From positions 56,558,535 through 56,622,534 of the forward strand of contig CM022953.1 in NCBI GenBank assembly GCA_012931725.1: a stretch of 64,000 bases of DNA, written 5' to 3'. Shown here one piece after another: positions 22,211-33,954 of the stretch. Source of the DNA: Litsea cubeba (taxonomy: Eukaryota; Streptophyta; Magnoliopsida; Laurales; Lauraceae). The notes under the pieces are model-generated. The model was not told the DNA's origin. It saw only the letters and a list, made by a program, of their open reading frames with translations, and searched no databases. The position numbers and the translations under genes are program-made. Within the stretch, counting starts at the first letter, position 1, and each line of letters starts with the position of its first letter.

Positions 22211-23403
22211 GGTTTGTCAACAAACCTCAAGTCACTAGACCTCTATTATACTGGCATCAAAGTGTTGGAGAACCTTCGTGCGCTTCTATTACACTATTGT
22301 TATGATTTGAAGACAGTGTCGCCCGTGACAAACCTCAAGTTGCTAAGATTTCTTGACCTCTATTATACCGGCATCAAAGTGTTGCCTCAAGTGATGGAAG
22401 GGTTGGTTAACCTCCGACACTTCAATTTATCTCGCACATTGTCTTTGAACATATTGTCAATTTGTGTAATACACAATCTCTCTTCTTGAAGACTTATATA
22501 TGTGCATGAATAAATATAGACTAGCATAAGAACCCGTGCTGAGTACGAGTCTAACCATACAATTCAAACCAAATACGATTGCACAATAGTAAATTTTTTG
22601 AAAGAAAATAGAAGAAGAATATCTATGACTGTACCTATTTTTGCAATTAAGAGAGGTAGAATAGAAAGAAAATAGGAGAAATGAAGTAAAACAAATAAAA
22701 AAAATATGCAGAAATGAGAATAAGAGATGTGAGTAGAAAGAAACTTTTGTAGAAACTAAAAAGGAAAAATGGGGAAGTTACAAGGGACATGGGTAGGTAC
22801 ATGGGTACTGAAAAATGGGTAGTTATATGAGATGATTAGTGTTGCATGGGATAAAAAGTGGGCATTTACAAGAAATAAGGGAGAAGGGAATAACTTACAG
22901 TCAAAATTAAAAGAGAAGGTCAAAATTAGATTGAAAACCTCTTAGCTTAATATAGTATAATGGTATTGGAACTCATTGCAAGTGGAGCGAGGAGCTAGCA
23001 TTTAAAATATCATAAAATCTACTCATTTGACTAACTTGTTCAAATTCATTTATTGGACTAACCCAACTTTGATGTTTATGTGAAATCAAAGCAATGATGA
23101 GAGCTGAAAAGCTTTCATCTCATTGTAGGCCAGGCATCATATCTCTTACTACAGGACATTTCTAAGAGCAAATATATAGTTAAAATTGGAGGTTCTCATA
23201 TTGTTAATTGTAAAAATCCTCTTGTTCTCCCTTTCAATACACTCTATTTGGCTATTGAGAAATGCAATGATATCGTTGTGTTGTTGGAGTTGCAACTTGC
23301 AATGCCTATCACATTTGAATGATTTGAAAGAATGTCATATGTCCAAATGCAATACTATAGAATACATTGTTGGCGGTAAACAGCACCTTAACTACTCTAG
23401 GGC
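22211..23403 (+). pseudogene. LRR fragment of an NLR gene, paralogue of the gene at 12.0 kb
   Basis: The segment aligns with the LRR region of the intact gene (from about 13.75 to 14.42 kb), for example LENLRALLLHYCYDLKTVSP and FLDLYYTGIKVLPQ, with most bases identical in the first 270 bp. It lacks the coiled coil and NB-ARC. Its start is rearranged: one LRR module (LKSLDLYYTGIKVL) is fused directly before LENLRALLLH, giving an extra copy of a ~100-bp LRR block. Stops and frameshifts appear after about 22485, and a 440-bp Helitron-like insertion splits it at 22520. Homology ends near 23403 where unrelated sequence begins. It looks like a decayed tandem duplicate and is unlikely to make protein. 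Confidence 0.93.
22521..22960 (-). mobile_element. 440-bp non-autonomous Helitron inserted in the NLR pseudogene
   Basis: Aligned with the intact gene, the pseudogene is continuous except for this insert, which sits exactly between A (22520) and T (22961) with no target duplication. On the minus strand it ends ...TTCTTATGCTAG, matching the CTRR terminus, with a hairpin CGTAC-TCA-GCACG about ten bases before it (22535-22547). It begins TTATACTATATTAAGC, close to the usual TCTATACTATATTAAG-type start except for T in place of C at position 2. The interior is A-rich and non-coding. A/T insertion site, CTAG end and 3' hairpin together support the call. Confidence 0.8.
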
Positions 23404-24130
23404 ACGTTTGGTCAACATCCACTCAGTGGATTCCTAGCAGTTTTCCTCCATCCCATAGAAGATCTATGTTTGGTATTGAGAGGAACACGGCAGCAAGGAT
23501 TTCTAAGATCCTTTTTTCTGGTTTTATTACTGGTCAAACCTCCCCCCATCGAATTTTGAAGACCAAGGAAATGAAGGAAAGTGGAAGAAAGCGGAGCTAC
23601 AATGGTCATAGGTGGTAACTTAGGGGTCGTTTGTTTACACCAATTTACATATGTAAATGGGGAATATCGTAATATTTACGCATCAGTCATGTTTTTCTAC
23701 AATTATTTACACATCTTCACATCTTGTGTGTAAATGGTGTAAAAATAGGCTAATTTTCGCACAAAGATTTGAATACCTGTTGAGGTGGGAAAATAAAGCA
23801 TACCAAAATGTGTGGGATTTCAAAGAATACCCATTGGAAGCGGACAGTATCGTATTAGGCATTTCTGTCAAACAAGTTTTGGTTTCGAGACCCCCCAAAC
23901 GCATGAAAAAAAAGAAGTTCAAGAGTGCTCTCATAAAACGGATAAAACCTCCCCATCATGCGTCTTCTCCCTGCCCAGTTTCTCTCTCTTCGTGGCTGCA
24001 TCACTCTCTCCCGGCGTGGCTGCCCGACATCTCGTCTCCTGCGTGTGAAGGTAATATCTTTCTCTACTAATGATCAAACCTAAGAGCCTGTTTCTTTACA
24101 AGCATTTCTGACATGGCAACATGATCTCGA
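23404..24130. other. Unrecognised spacer between NLR pseudogene and gypsy LTR
   Basis: Phrases such as GGGCACGTTTGG (23401) and GGGGTCGTTTGTTTACACC (23632) resemble TIR ends of DNA transposons, but no matching opposite ends or target duplications were found. The 137-codon ORF at 23657-24070 has no recognisable domain. Confidence 0.35.
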
Positions 24131-24133
24131 GCA

Positions 24134-25582
24134 CAAATGGGTTCTTGAGCACAAAATAGGCCCTAACTTCGTGAACCCTCTTTAATCAGTTTGACCCCAT
24201 TTTGACCAGCCAACCCACTTTTACCATTTTGACCCAATTTAACCTCGTTAAATCCTAATTAAGCCCTATTAATTAGGAATGACCTAAATATGACCCATAT
24301 ATGTTGTTTGACTCTCGGGGTGCTAGTGTTGGGACCAATGACCTAAATATGACCCATATATGTTGTTTGACTCTTGGGGTGCTCTTAGACTCAATTCTTC
24401 ACCTCTATAGGTTGTTCGGGGACATATAGGATTACCGAAGACTTGGGGATGCAGACAATTAGAGTTTTGAAAGCCGGTCACACCACTATAGCACCGTTAA
24501 GCCAACTAACCGGTGATGGGACACTAAGTGTGCGTAATGCCAAGTCCCACTACCCTGACATGTCAATGGCAACCCGTGCTTTAGTCTTAGTAGTTTGTAA
24601 TGGTTTCTTGATCGTTATACTAATTACCTCGTCTAAATCATGAGTTAACATGTTCGCATACATAGTGTATGCATTCCTATGCTTGTTTGATTTTTCCTTG
24701 ATCACTGTACCCGACTTTCACACAAAACACATGGGACTTGACACTCGCACACGGGTTCTAGCACGCATTTATTTGCCCTACTTGTAGTACATATTATGAT
24801 CCATGGTTGTGGTGTTTTGGGAAGCGAAATGGGCATTTAATTGCCTCGCCCTGCCCCTAGCACCCGGATCCACCCATTTTCCTATTGATTTCGGGTTGAG
24901 TTATTCCCCGCCGGAATGCTGCCCTATTTTTTAAAAATCGCAGACCTCGTCCAAATCATGATCACACTTTCACATGATATTTTTGTGTTTTCATTATAAT
25001 GTGGTCATTTCTACCCTGTGCTTCTATATCGTATCTTGCTTGCTAGTGAGGGTACTCAATCCGGAGTGCATGATTGTGCGCATGTAGGCTTACTAAAGAG
25101 TTAGGCCTCACTTTACTTGCTATGTTCATACATGTTCGATAAGTCGTGTTATGATCCCATGAGTCGGCACCACTGACCTTGGACCTTCTTGGCCTACGCA
25201 GCCGTATGGATGTCCTTAAACCGTGTTTTCCCTCTGTAGAGTGGTCGTGATTACTCTGCTTGGATCCATGGCCAGTGCTATCGTGCTTTATCGCCCTTAA
25301 GGGATGTTGTGCTTATATCGCCCTTGAGGCCTGTCGTGCTTATATTGCCCTCAAGGCGTATCATGATTATCGTGATCCCTACACCACGTGTGTAGGAGAG
25401 CATACAGCTACATGTGGATTGACATCTTGCTAGGACAAGTGTACAGTGGTACTATTACTTGATGATTCTTGTTTATGCTATTCAACTGATATACTCATGC
25501 TTGTTTATGTCGAGTAGTACCACTTTATTGATAATATTCAATCTATTACTTGTCCTTATTCTATTTTTGTAAACATGTTATT
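24134..25582 (+). mobile_element. Outer Ty3/gypsy (Tekay/Del-like) LTR, left part
   Basis: This is the left portion of an LTR that resumes at about 33955 after a nested insertion and ends GGAGCGTCACA at 34519, directly before gag-like coding sequence. The start near TTGAGCACAAAATAGG is uncertain. It holds a 46-bp direct duplication (24278 and 24337, starting AATGACCTAAATATGACCCA) and three 27-bp repeats with a CCCTTAAGGG-type core at 25290, 25317 and 25344. Confidence 0.5.
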
Positions 25583-27019
25583 TGTCACACCCCAAAAACC
25601 GGGATCCTGTAGCGATCCAATATGGGGGAGCGTGATTTGCGGTTAATTAAAAATTACATTTCGCCCCAGGATCCGCATGTGTGAGGATAACACGTTCCAA
25701 CACATTCTGAATATTTTGCGGAAGCTTTCGTAGCATTGCGACCCGGAGTCTGAGGGCATTGGATTCCGTGTCGCACTCTACCGCTAGCATATAACTATCA
25801 TATCAGACTGGAACAAACCATCATAATAAAATATACAGAGCTGACAGTAATAGGCTAATCATTACCCGAACATATTCAAGATAAAATTCAACAAGTGCAT
25901 TAATTACATTCCCAAGAAAAGGGCTAACAAAAGCCATATAGATTAACAAGTTAAACAAATATTACCCAAGTGTGTAACATAACTCCGGAGTCATGCATGA
26001 CGTCTACATGACATCGCTGACACAACAAGCCTGCAAAACTCGTGGCTCAAAAGCCAACTATACACAAACTAGCTCAAGACGAGGACCTGCTACCTAGAGC
26101 ACCAAAGTGTAGAATATCAGACATGATGGTCTGGCAAGTGATCAATTTAGGCAAGAATATAAGTAAAAATCAAAGCTTAAAAAAAATAATATTTAAAACA
26201 TTTTATTGAACTTTAAACAGATTTACAAGGTTTAAAATGATGCATGAACAAGATGCTTATCAATAAAACAAGAGTCCATGAACGATATACGAAACGAAAT
26301 TAACATGAATACATATAATATCATGAATAGCTAAATCCACAAAGAGCCCATCCTTTCTCCATCATTCATGATGATAAGAGTAAGCATGCAAGAAAAGCAC
26401 GACACGCAAAATACGATCCCACGCCACACAAGGTAGACGGGGAGGCGGCCGCGGAACCGGAACACGCACTATGTGTATAAAATACACGACTAATCTGTAG
26501 ATAGTCCACATGTTTAAGGAGTAAGGACCCCCGGACAGTGGATCAAATTGAAGGGGCAGTCCAAGCTCAGTGGTATTTACTTAAATTCATGAATGCACAA
26601 AACACGACGATACACAGACTAAACATGTCAAAATCAAGGGGAGAATCACTTATCACACGAGCACGACAAAGCTAGCAAGATAGCATAAAATTATATACAT
26701 AACGAACTTAAGAAGTGATCTCCTTTTTTGTTTTTGAAACAAATCTTGAACGAGCTTATACTTGAAATTCAAAACAAGTGCACGATGATATATCTTGTAT
26801 CAAAACGAGGTTCGAAAAAAAAGTCTATCAAGCATATGTTAAGACCATTCGTTGACCCTTGTGTAATTGAAATCCAAATACCGGAAAATAAAACAGATTG
26901 GTGCCCCCGAAGTTAAGAAAGTATTTCAGATTTCATATGCACAATATCAAGTTAAAAAGTCTTTAGCATATTCTAGTTTTCAATCCCACAGAAATCCTTC
27001 AAAATGGGGCTTTTTGGTA

Positions 27020-27310
27020 ATTTCGGTCAGCTCTCGGTCACCTGTTGGCTAGCCGAGGTGGGGTATGTCGGCTAGCCGCCAGCTGACCGCTGGATCAAAA
27101 ATAGAAAAATGCAGCTCTCGGGAAAAGCGACCGAAATGGGACTCGGTTGGCTATCGGTTTGCCGAAATGGGGATTTCGGTTAGCCACCAGCTGACCGAAA
27201 AGTCCAGACGCGATGTAGGTCTTGGGAAAAGGAACCGACAGGATTCAGTTGGCTGTCGGCTAGCCGAAATGGGGATTTTGGTTAGCCGCCAACTGACCGA
27301 TAGCTGACCG
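27020..27310. repeat. Sub-repeats in the LARD LTR (GGCTAGCCGMMAGCTGACCG motif)
   Basis: A unit of about 90 bp containing GGCTAGCCG, GCTGACCG and CTCGGGAAAAG is repeated about three times. The second LTR has the same block at 32120-32420. The 80-codon ORFs that cross it in both LTRs are repeat artefacts. Confidence 0.75.
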
Positions 27311-28172
27311 ACAGAGCACGGACAGTGCATTTCAAGTCAGATTTTCACATTTTTCTTCTCTCCTTCATTCCCATTTCTGAACCACCTGCACTCCCCAAGC
27401 CACCATGCTTTCCAAGGGATAAATTTTGAACATTTAAAACGTCCATCTAACAATCAAAATCTTCCAACATCAAAATCATTCATTATCAAATCATGTTATT
27501 GAACAACTTGTAAAGCATTAACAAGATATATGCTTCCATTCAAAACAAGATCTCAAGATTAGGAAAATAATTAGTAATCATGCTCGAAAATGACTAAACA
27601 TGCTAAGAGAGGTTTAACAAACATGTAATGAAAAACTTGGTAACAATGACAATATTTTCTCAAAGCAAAATGTCCAAAAGTCACAATGCATCATAAAAAC
27701 CCAAAATAATTACTTGCCTTAGGTCCAATGCTAATCAAATCAAAGCTTCTAATCACCTCTCCAAGCTATAAACACCAATTCTACAAAAAAACCCCCAAAA
27801 TCCAAGCCCTAAAATGTCAAAACCGAATCAAAACAAAAGGAAAACTTGTAATAATCAAGACAAAACTTCTCAAGGGTAAGGAGAACACAAATCTAAAATA
27901 TTAGAGAGATCCCCTAATTGGAAGGTCTTCAAATGGAAAGAGGTTGCTCAAAGGGAATCTTGGAAAGCTTGGTTTTCTCTACAAATGGTATCAATGGAGA
28001 GCCTTCAAGGTGGAGAAGAAGATGATGGAATCCACATTCTCATTTGGCAAGAGTTTAAGATGGATTGAATAAAAAGAAGCAAGAAGAAAAAGGGGAGAAA
28101 ACCCTAGGGCAGCACAGTCACACCTCTCCCACGTTTTGGAGCAAGAAGGAAGAGAAATGAAGATGGGTTCCT

Positions 28173-28184
28173 CCTTATATAGAG
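28173..28184 (-). promoter_or_regulatory. TATA-like element of the LARD 3' LTR
   Basis: The minus strand reads CTCTATATAAGGAGG. It is conserved at 33279-33291 in the 5' LTR, in the position expected for the U3 promoter. Confidence 0.5.
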
Positions 28185-28604
28185 AATGGAGGTGGGTCCC
28201 ACAACTTAAAATATTTGTCGGGCTAAAAACATGCATTTCGGGACCTCAAATGATTTCGACGAAGCAGGTAAAGTTGCTCGACGAAGTATTTAGTTTTCAA
28301 AAAATATATGTTTTGCGGGCTTTGGTGACATTGAAAATAGTATCCAGATTTTGGGTAAAAAGACCATTTTGCCCTCAAATTGAGAAAAATCAGGTTTAAG
28401 GTTCTCGAATGGGGACGACGTCAACATGAAAGTTGTAGGGATTAACATGAAGAGTTAAACGAGGTTAAAAACATAAAAATTTCAAAACCAAAGAAAAGGC
28501 AGTCAAACTCAGAAATTCAATCAAACAGCCACTAATCCCACTTATGGAGCTAATCCACAAATAAAACCACACTAAACTAGGAAATTAGGGGTCGAGTTCT
28601 CACA

Positions 28605-28617
28605 TTCTCCCCCCTTA
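28605..28617 (-). promoter_or_regulatory. Polypurine tract of the LARD-like element
   Basis: The minus strand reads TAAGGGGGGAGAA directly before the LTR start TGTGAGAACTC. This is the plus-strand DNA priming site of reverse transcription. Confidence 0.85.
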
Positions 28618-30663
28618 AAATATTTGGTCCTCCAAATGGACTAAACAAACCTAAAAAAGTGGGGATATTAATCCCGCACCTCGAAAATAAAAACTCAAAT
28701 GGATGCTCCAAATCGGTCCTTTCGGAAGTGCCTGAACTCTCCTAGTCATCCTTACTGTAGAACTCTTTGGTCAACTATTAACAGTCGTCAAACATTCATC
28801 CACTGGCTCAAATCTGTTACTGCCCTGCCGAATTTGACTGTTCAAGAAATTTGCCAATTCTGACTCCTTCCAAGTCCCACCAAGTCTCTCGCTTCTAGCC
28901 ACCTTGATAAAGAAAATTCTTGGAACAATTCTGTCTACTTCATCACAACTGTCGAAGTTAAGATCTCATATCCATTGCACAATCTTCAAGGTGAACTCTT
29001 GCTAGCTTTAACTCCCTCTGCTAGATGCTCTGGATCCTCTGCACAATAGTCGGCCTCCGACACTAACACGCTTATCCCTTCATCATTCTTCATCAATTGA
29101 AGCTCTGCACTTAATCTAGTCACTGTTCTGCTAGATTTGCTTTCCCCCAACAAAATCCAAATAACCGACTTCCTGCTCCATACATCTGTGCATTGTAATC
29201 CGAAGTTCCTCATGTCGATAAAATCCACGAAAACTTTCATTATTAGGCTATCAAGTAGAGGTCCTTTCTGCAGTCAACTTCTTCATTAGCTACTGAAATT
29301 CAACTCCAAAAGCTTCTTACCACACAAATGAAACATCATGTTGGGTTTACTCCTCCACATGGCTGCACTTGTTGAAAATCCCAAAATAATTCTCTGACAA
29401 ACTTCATCAAATTCAAGAAATCTCTAACTCAAATTCTAATCAATTCTTCGAACTCTAGTCTTTCGGTCTTCTACTCAGGCATACATAGTCAACCTTGCGG
29501 GTTCGATTTGTGCCCACAATCCTAAAATAAAGTATTTCTTTAACTACCCGAAAGTTCTTGTTACTCTGACTCTTTCTGCCCAATTGTCATTGGTCCTCTG
29601 CATGATGATCGATTCTTGACTAAACGTGTTTGTCCTCTTCGCATCACACCTCAAACGGTTACAACTCTGCATTTAAATCTCGAAACTTTTTCAAATCAAA
29701 CCTTGATTGCTCGATCTTCTGCCTCTATATCAAGCACGCATTCCTTAAGTCTTGCACATGCGTCATTCTTCTCTGAATCTTTTAACTGGTCTTGTCCGTA
29801 GGTTTTGATTCTCCAGCTTGCACCTGTACAGTGTCCAATTAATATCCAAGAAATCCATGAAGTCCGTAAGATTTCCTCTATCACATGACCAATTAATTAT
29901 CCATTCTGTACACAACTCTTTATACCACAGCTGAAAGCTTACTTCCCATGATTTTAACCACACACTGATGCATCCTGTTGAGTCGACTTCATCATCATTC
30001 TGGAATCGTTGAAAATCTCTTAAAACTTCTCCGATAAGAATTCATCAAATTCGAGAATTTTCTAGCTTTTGGTATCCACTGGAAGCTCTATCAATTGAAA
30101 ATCACCTCAACCTTCTTGAAATCCACCATTTGTCTGGTCTCTAGAGTCTCTCGACATAGGAAAATGGCTTAAGTTCAACCCAAACATCTGTACTTACTTG
30201 CTTTGGCTTGCCACATGACGGTCCTCAATTAACTGCAAACAGTCTTGAAATGCTGCTCACGCCTCTTGTTGACTAACAACTGCGCAGTTCTCCTCTCACT
30301 ACCAATATCTGTGACGCTGAAGAAGCTAAAACTCTGCCAAATATTTCGAGAACCATATGCTCAGTCCATAAAACTCAGACTCTCAGCGCAAAAATAAGAA
30401 AAAGGCACGTACGAAAACAAGAAAAAGGTACTAAATGTGGGTACAGAGACATTAAATTCTCCCTCACTAAAAAAGAATTTGATCCCCCAAATTCCCTAAC
30501 AAGAACAAAAAGGGAAGAGACAAGGAGGGTCTCCCCCACAAAAAAGAAAGCAAACCCGATCTTGACAAAAATGACATCTAGCCGATGCAAAACAAGAAAT
30601 CTAACGATTCCTCACCACACGTCTTAAGGTTCCTAGAGTGTTTTATTTCCTAGAAACTTGCCC
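28618..30663 (-). other. Internal region of the LARD-like element, apparently non-coding
   Basis: About 2 kb between polypurine tract and primer-binding site. The longest minus-strand ORFs are under 90 codons and show no gag or pol motif. It is pyrimidine-rich on the plus strand. The region near the primer site (30370-30600) is A-rich. Confidence 0.6.
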
Positions 30664-30675
30664 GCTCTGATACCA
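30664..30675 (-). promoter_or_regulatory. Primer-binding site for initiator tRNA-Met
   Basis: The minus strand reads TGGTATCAGAGC, the usual plant site complementary to the 3' end of tRNA-iMet, three bases from the 5' LTR edge at 30679. Confidence 0.9.
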
Positions 30676-30678
30676 ATC

Positions 30679-33600
30679 TATCACGCCCCAAAAATGGGGA
30701 TCCTGCAGCGATCCGATCTCAGGGAGCGTGATTTGGGGTAATTAAAAATTACATTTCTCCCCAGGATCCGCATGTGTCAGGATAACACGTTCCAATACAT
30801 TCTGAATATTTTACGGAAGCTTTCCTAGCGTTGCGACCTGGAGTCGGTGGCCATTGGATTCTGTGTCGCACTCTACCGCTGGCATATAACTATCATATCA
30901 ATGATCATATCAAACTGGAACAAACCACCATAATAAAATATACAGAGCTGACAGTAACGGGCTAATCATTATCCGAACATATTCAAGATAAAATTCAACA
31001 AGTGCATTAATTACATTCCCAAGAAAAGGACTAACAAAAGCCATACAGATTAACAAGCTAAACAAATATTACCCAAGTGTGTAACATAACTCCGGAGTCA
31101 AGCATGGCGTCTACATGACATCGCTGACACAACAAGCCTGCAAAACTCGTGGCTCAAAAGCCAACTGTACACAAACTAGCTCAAGACGAGGACCTGCTAC
31201 CTAGAGCACCAAACTGTAGAATATCAGACATAATGGTCTGGCAAGTGATCAATTTAGGCAAGAATATAAGTAAAAATCAAAGCTTTAAAAGAAACAATAT
31301 TTAAAACATTTTAATGAACTTTAAACAGATTTACAAGGTTTAAAATGATGCATGAACAAGATGCTTATCAAGAAAATAAGAGTCCATGAACGATATACGA
31401 AACGAAACTAACATGAATACATATAATATTATGAATAGCTAAATCCACAAAGAGCCCATCCTTTCTCCATCATTCATGATGATAAGAGTAAGCACGCAAG
31501 AAAAGCACGATAAGCATGACACGCAAAACACGATCACACCCTACACAAGGTAGACGGGAAGGCGGCCGCGGAATTGGAACACGCACGATGTGTATAAAAT
31601 ACATGACTAATCTGCAGATAGTCCACATGTTTAAGGACCCCCGGACAGTGGATCAGATTGAAGGGGCAGTCTAAGCTCAGTGGTATTTACTTAAATTCAT
31701 GAATGCACAAAACACGACGATACACATACTAAACATGTCAAAATCAAGGGGAGAATCACTTGTCACACGAGCATGACAAAGCTAGCAAGATAGCATAAAA
31801 TTATATACATAACGAACTTAAGAAGTGATCTCCTTTTTTTTCCTTGAAATAAATCTTGAACGATCTTATACTTGAAATTCAAAACAAGTGCACGATGATA
31901 TTTCTTGTATCAAAACGAGGTTCGAAAACAAAGTCTATCAAGCATATGTTAAGACCATTCGTTGACCCTTGTGTAATTGAAATCCAAATACTGAAAAATA
32001 AAACGGATTGGTGCCTCCGAAGTTAAGAAAGTATTTCAGATTTCATATGTACAATGTCAAGTTAAAAAGTCTTTAGCATATTCTAGTTTTCAATCCCACA
32101 GAAATCCTTCAAAACAGGGCTTTTTGGTAATTTCGGTCAGCTCTCGGTCACCTGTTGGCTAGCCGAGGTGGGGTATGTCGGCTAGCCGCCAGTTGACCGT
32201 TGGATCAAAAACAGAGAAATGCAGCTCTCGGGAAAAGCGACCGAAATGTGACTCAGTTGGCTATCGGTTTGCCGAAATGGGGATTTCGGTTAGCCACCAG
32301 CTGACAGGATTCAGACGCATTGCAGGTCTCGGGAAAAGGAACCGACAGGATTCAGTTGGCTGTCGGCTAGCCGAAATGGGGATTTTGGTTAGCCGCCAGC
32401 TGACCGGCAGCTAACCGACAAAGCATGGACAGTGCATTCAAGTCAGATTTTCACATTTTTCTTCTCTCCTTCATTCCCATTTTTGAACCACCTGCACTCC
32501 CCAAGCCACCATGCTTTCCAAGGGCTAAATTTTGAACATTTAAAACATCCATCTAGCAATCAAAACCTTCCAACATCAAAATCATTCATTATCAAATTAT
32601 GTTATTGAACAACTTGTAAAGCATTAAACAAGATATATGCTTCCATTCAAAACAAGATCTCAAGATTAAGAAAATAATTAGTAATCATGCTTGAAAATGA
32701 CTAAACACGCTAAGAGAGGTTTAACAAACATGTAATGAAAAACTCGGTAACAATGATAATATTTTCTCTAAGCAAAATGCCCAAAAGTCACAATGCATCA
32801 TAAAAACCCAAACTGATTACTTGCCTTAGGTCCAATGCTAATCAAATCAAAGCTTCTAATCACCTCTCCAAGCTATAAACACCAATTCTACAAAACCCCC
32901 CAAAATCCAAGCCCTAAAATGTCAAAACCGAATCAAAACAAAAGGAAAACTTGTAATAATCAAGACAAAACTTCTCAAGGGTAAGGAGAACACAAATCTA
33001 AAATATTAGAGAGAGATCCCCTACTTGGAAGGTCTTCAAATGGAAAGAGGTTGCTCAAAGGGAGTCTTGGAAAGCTTGGTTTTCTCTACAAATGGTATCA
33101 ATGGAGAGCCTTCAAGGTGGAGAAGAAGATGATGGAATCCACATTCTCATTTGGCAAGAGTTTGAGATGGATTGAATAGAAAGAAGCAAGAAGAAAAAGG
33201 GGAGAAAACCCTAGGGCAGCACAGTCACACCTCTCCCATGTTTTGGAGCAAGAAGGAAGAGAAATGAAGATGGGTTCCTCCTTATATAGAGAATGGAGGT
33301 GGGTCCCATAACTTAAAATATTTGTCGGGCTAAAAACATGCATTTCGGGACCTCAAATGATTTCGACGAAGTATTTAGTTTTCAAAATATATATGTTTTG
33401 CGGGTTTTGGTGACATTGAAAATAGTATCCAGATTTTGGGTAAAAAGACCATTTTGCCCTCAAATTGAGAAAAATCAGGTTTAAGGTTCTCGAATGGGGA
33501 CGACGTCAACATGAAAGTTGTAGGGACTAATATGACCATTGCCTTTGACCCCGTGGGTGATGCCCCATGTATTCCATGCCTCTGCTCCCTCCAATTATTT

Positions 33601-33954
33601 GCCAACTTGATCCATAACTTGCTAGTGGCTCTCCCTTCGACCATGGCACTGAATCTGCAGAAACTAAGCCTACTGTGTAGCCTTCTTGTTCCCACCCAAC
33701 TCGGGCTGGCAGCATAGAGATATGCAACTGCACTAGGTGGAACAGGGGCTTTAAATTTAGCCAAGGGGCGACTAACTCGTAATGGTCATGCCCTTACTTG
33801 GTTCCACCCAGTCAACCGCGCTTAATAACACAAATTTTCTAAAACCAAAGAAAAGGTGGTCAAACTCAGAAGTTCAATCAAACAGCCACTTATAGAAATA
33901 ATCCACAAATAAAACCACACTAAACCAAGAAATTAGGGTCGGGTTCTCAAATCA
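30679..33954 (-). repeat. 5' LTR of the LARD-like element
   Basis: It corresponds to the left LTR over its length. Its inner terminal dinucleotide is changed (TATCACGCC where the other copy has TGTCACACC), and it carries a ~290-bp unique insertion at 33536-33823. The outer end is either 33949 or 33954 because of a short indel. Confidence 0.87.
33536..33823. other. ~290-bp unique insertion in one LARD LTR
   Basis: The left LTR has about 14 bp at this place (AGAGTTAAACGAGG), whereas this copy has about 290 bp of GC-richer DNA starting CCATTGCCTTTGACCCC and ending CAACCGCGC. No TIR, poly-A tail or clear target duplication was found. Minus-strand ORF sequence (33375-33764) runs through it but matches no family I know. 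It could be a filler or captured fragment from double-strand break repair. Confidence 0.6.

Larger units (their letters stand above)
25583..28604 (-). repeat. 3' LTR of the LARD-like element
   Basis: It runs TGTCACACCCC...GTTCTCACA in plus-strand reading, 3,022 bp. It contains a GC-rich sub-repeat block at 27020-27310 and a TATA-type promoter on the minus strand. It matches 30679-33954 almost throughout. Confidence 0.88.
25583..33954 (-). mobile_element. Complete non-autonomous LTR retrotransposon (LARD-like), nested in a gypsy LTR
   Basis: Two closely similar LTRs of about 3.0 and 3.3 kb face the same way around a 2.07-kb centre. The primer-binding site (TGGTATCAGAGC on the minus strand) and the polypurine tract (AAGGGGGGAGAA on the minus strand) sit at the proper LTR edges, which fixes minus-strand orientation. 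Flanks share TGTTATT (25576-25582 and 33956-33962), compatible with a 5-bp target duplication beside a slightly altered right end. The centre has no recognisable gag, protease, integrase or RT, so the element needs proteins from a relative, probably a Tekay/Del-type gypsy element, as its LTR terminus GGGGTGTGACA suggests. The LTR copies differ only by scattered substitutions and a few indels, which points to a young insertion. Confidence 0.88.

Noticed and set aside
25290..25370. CRISPR-like direct repeats (27 bp)
   Set aside because: Only three adjacent copies without spacers in a plant LTR; an ordinary tandem repeat.
27065..27307. 80-codon ORF present in both LARD LTRs
   Set aside because: Open only because of the sub-repeats; it is in LTR sequence on the strand opposite to the element.
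33375..33764. 129-codon minus-strand ORF spanning the LTR insertion
   Set aside because: It joins LTR and inserted sequence, and the translation matches no family known to me.
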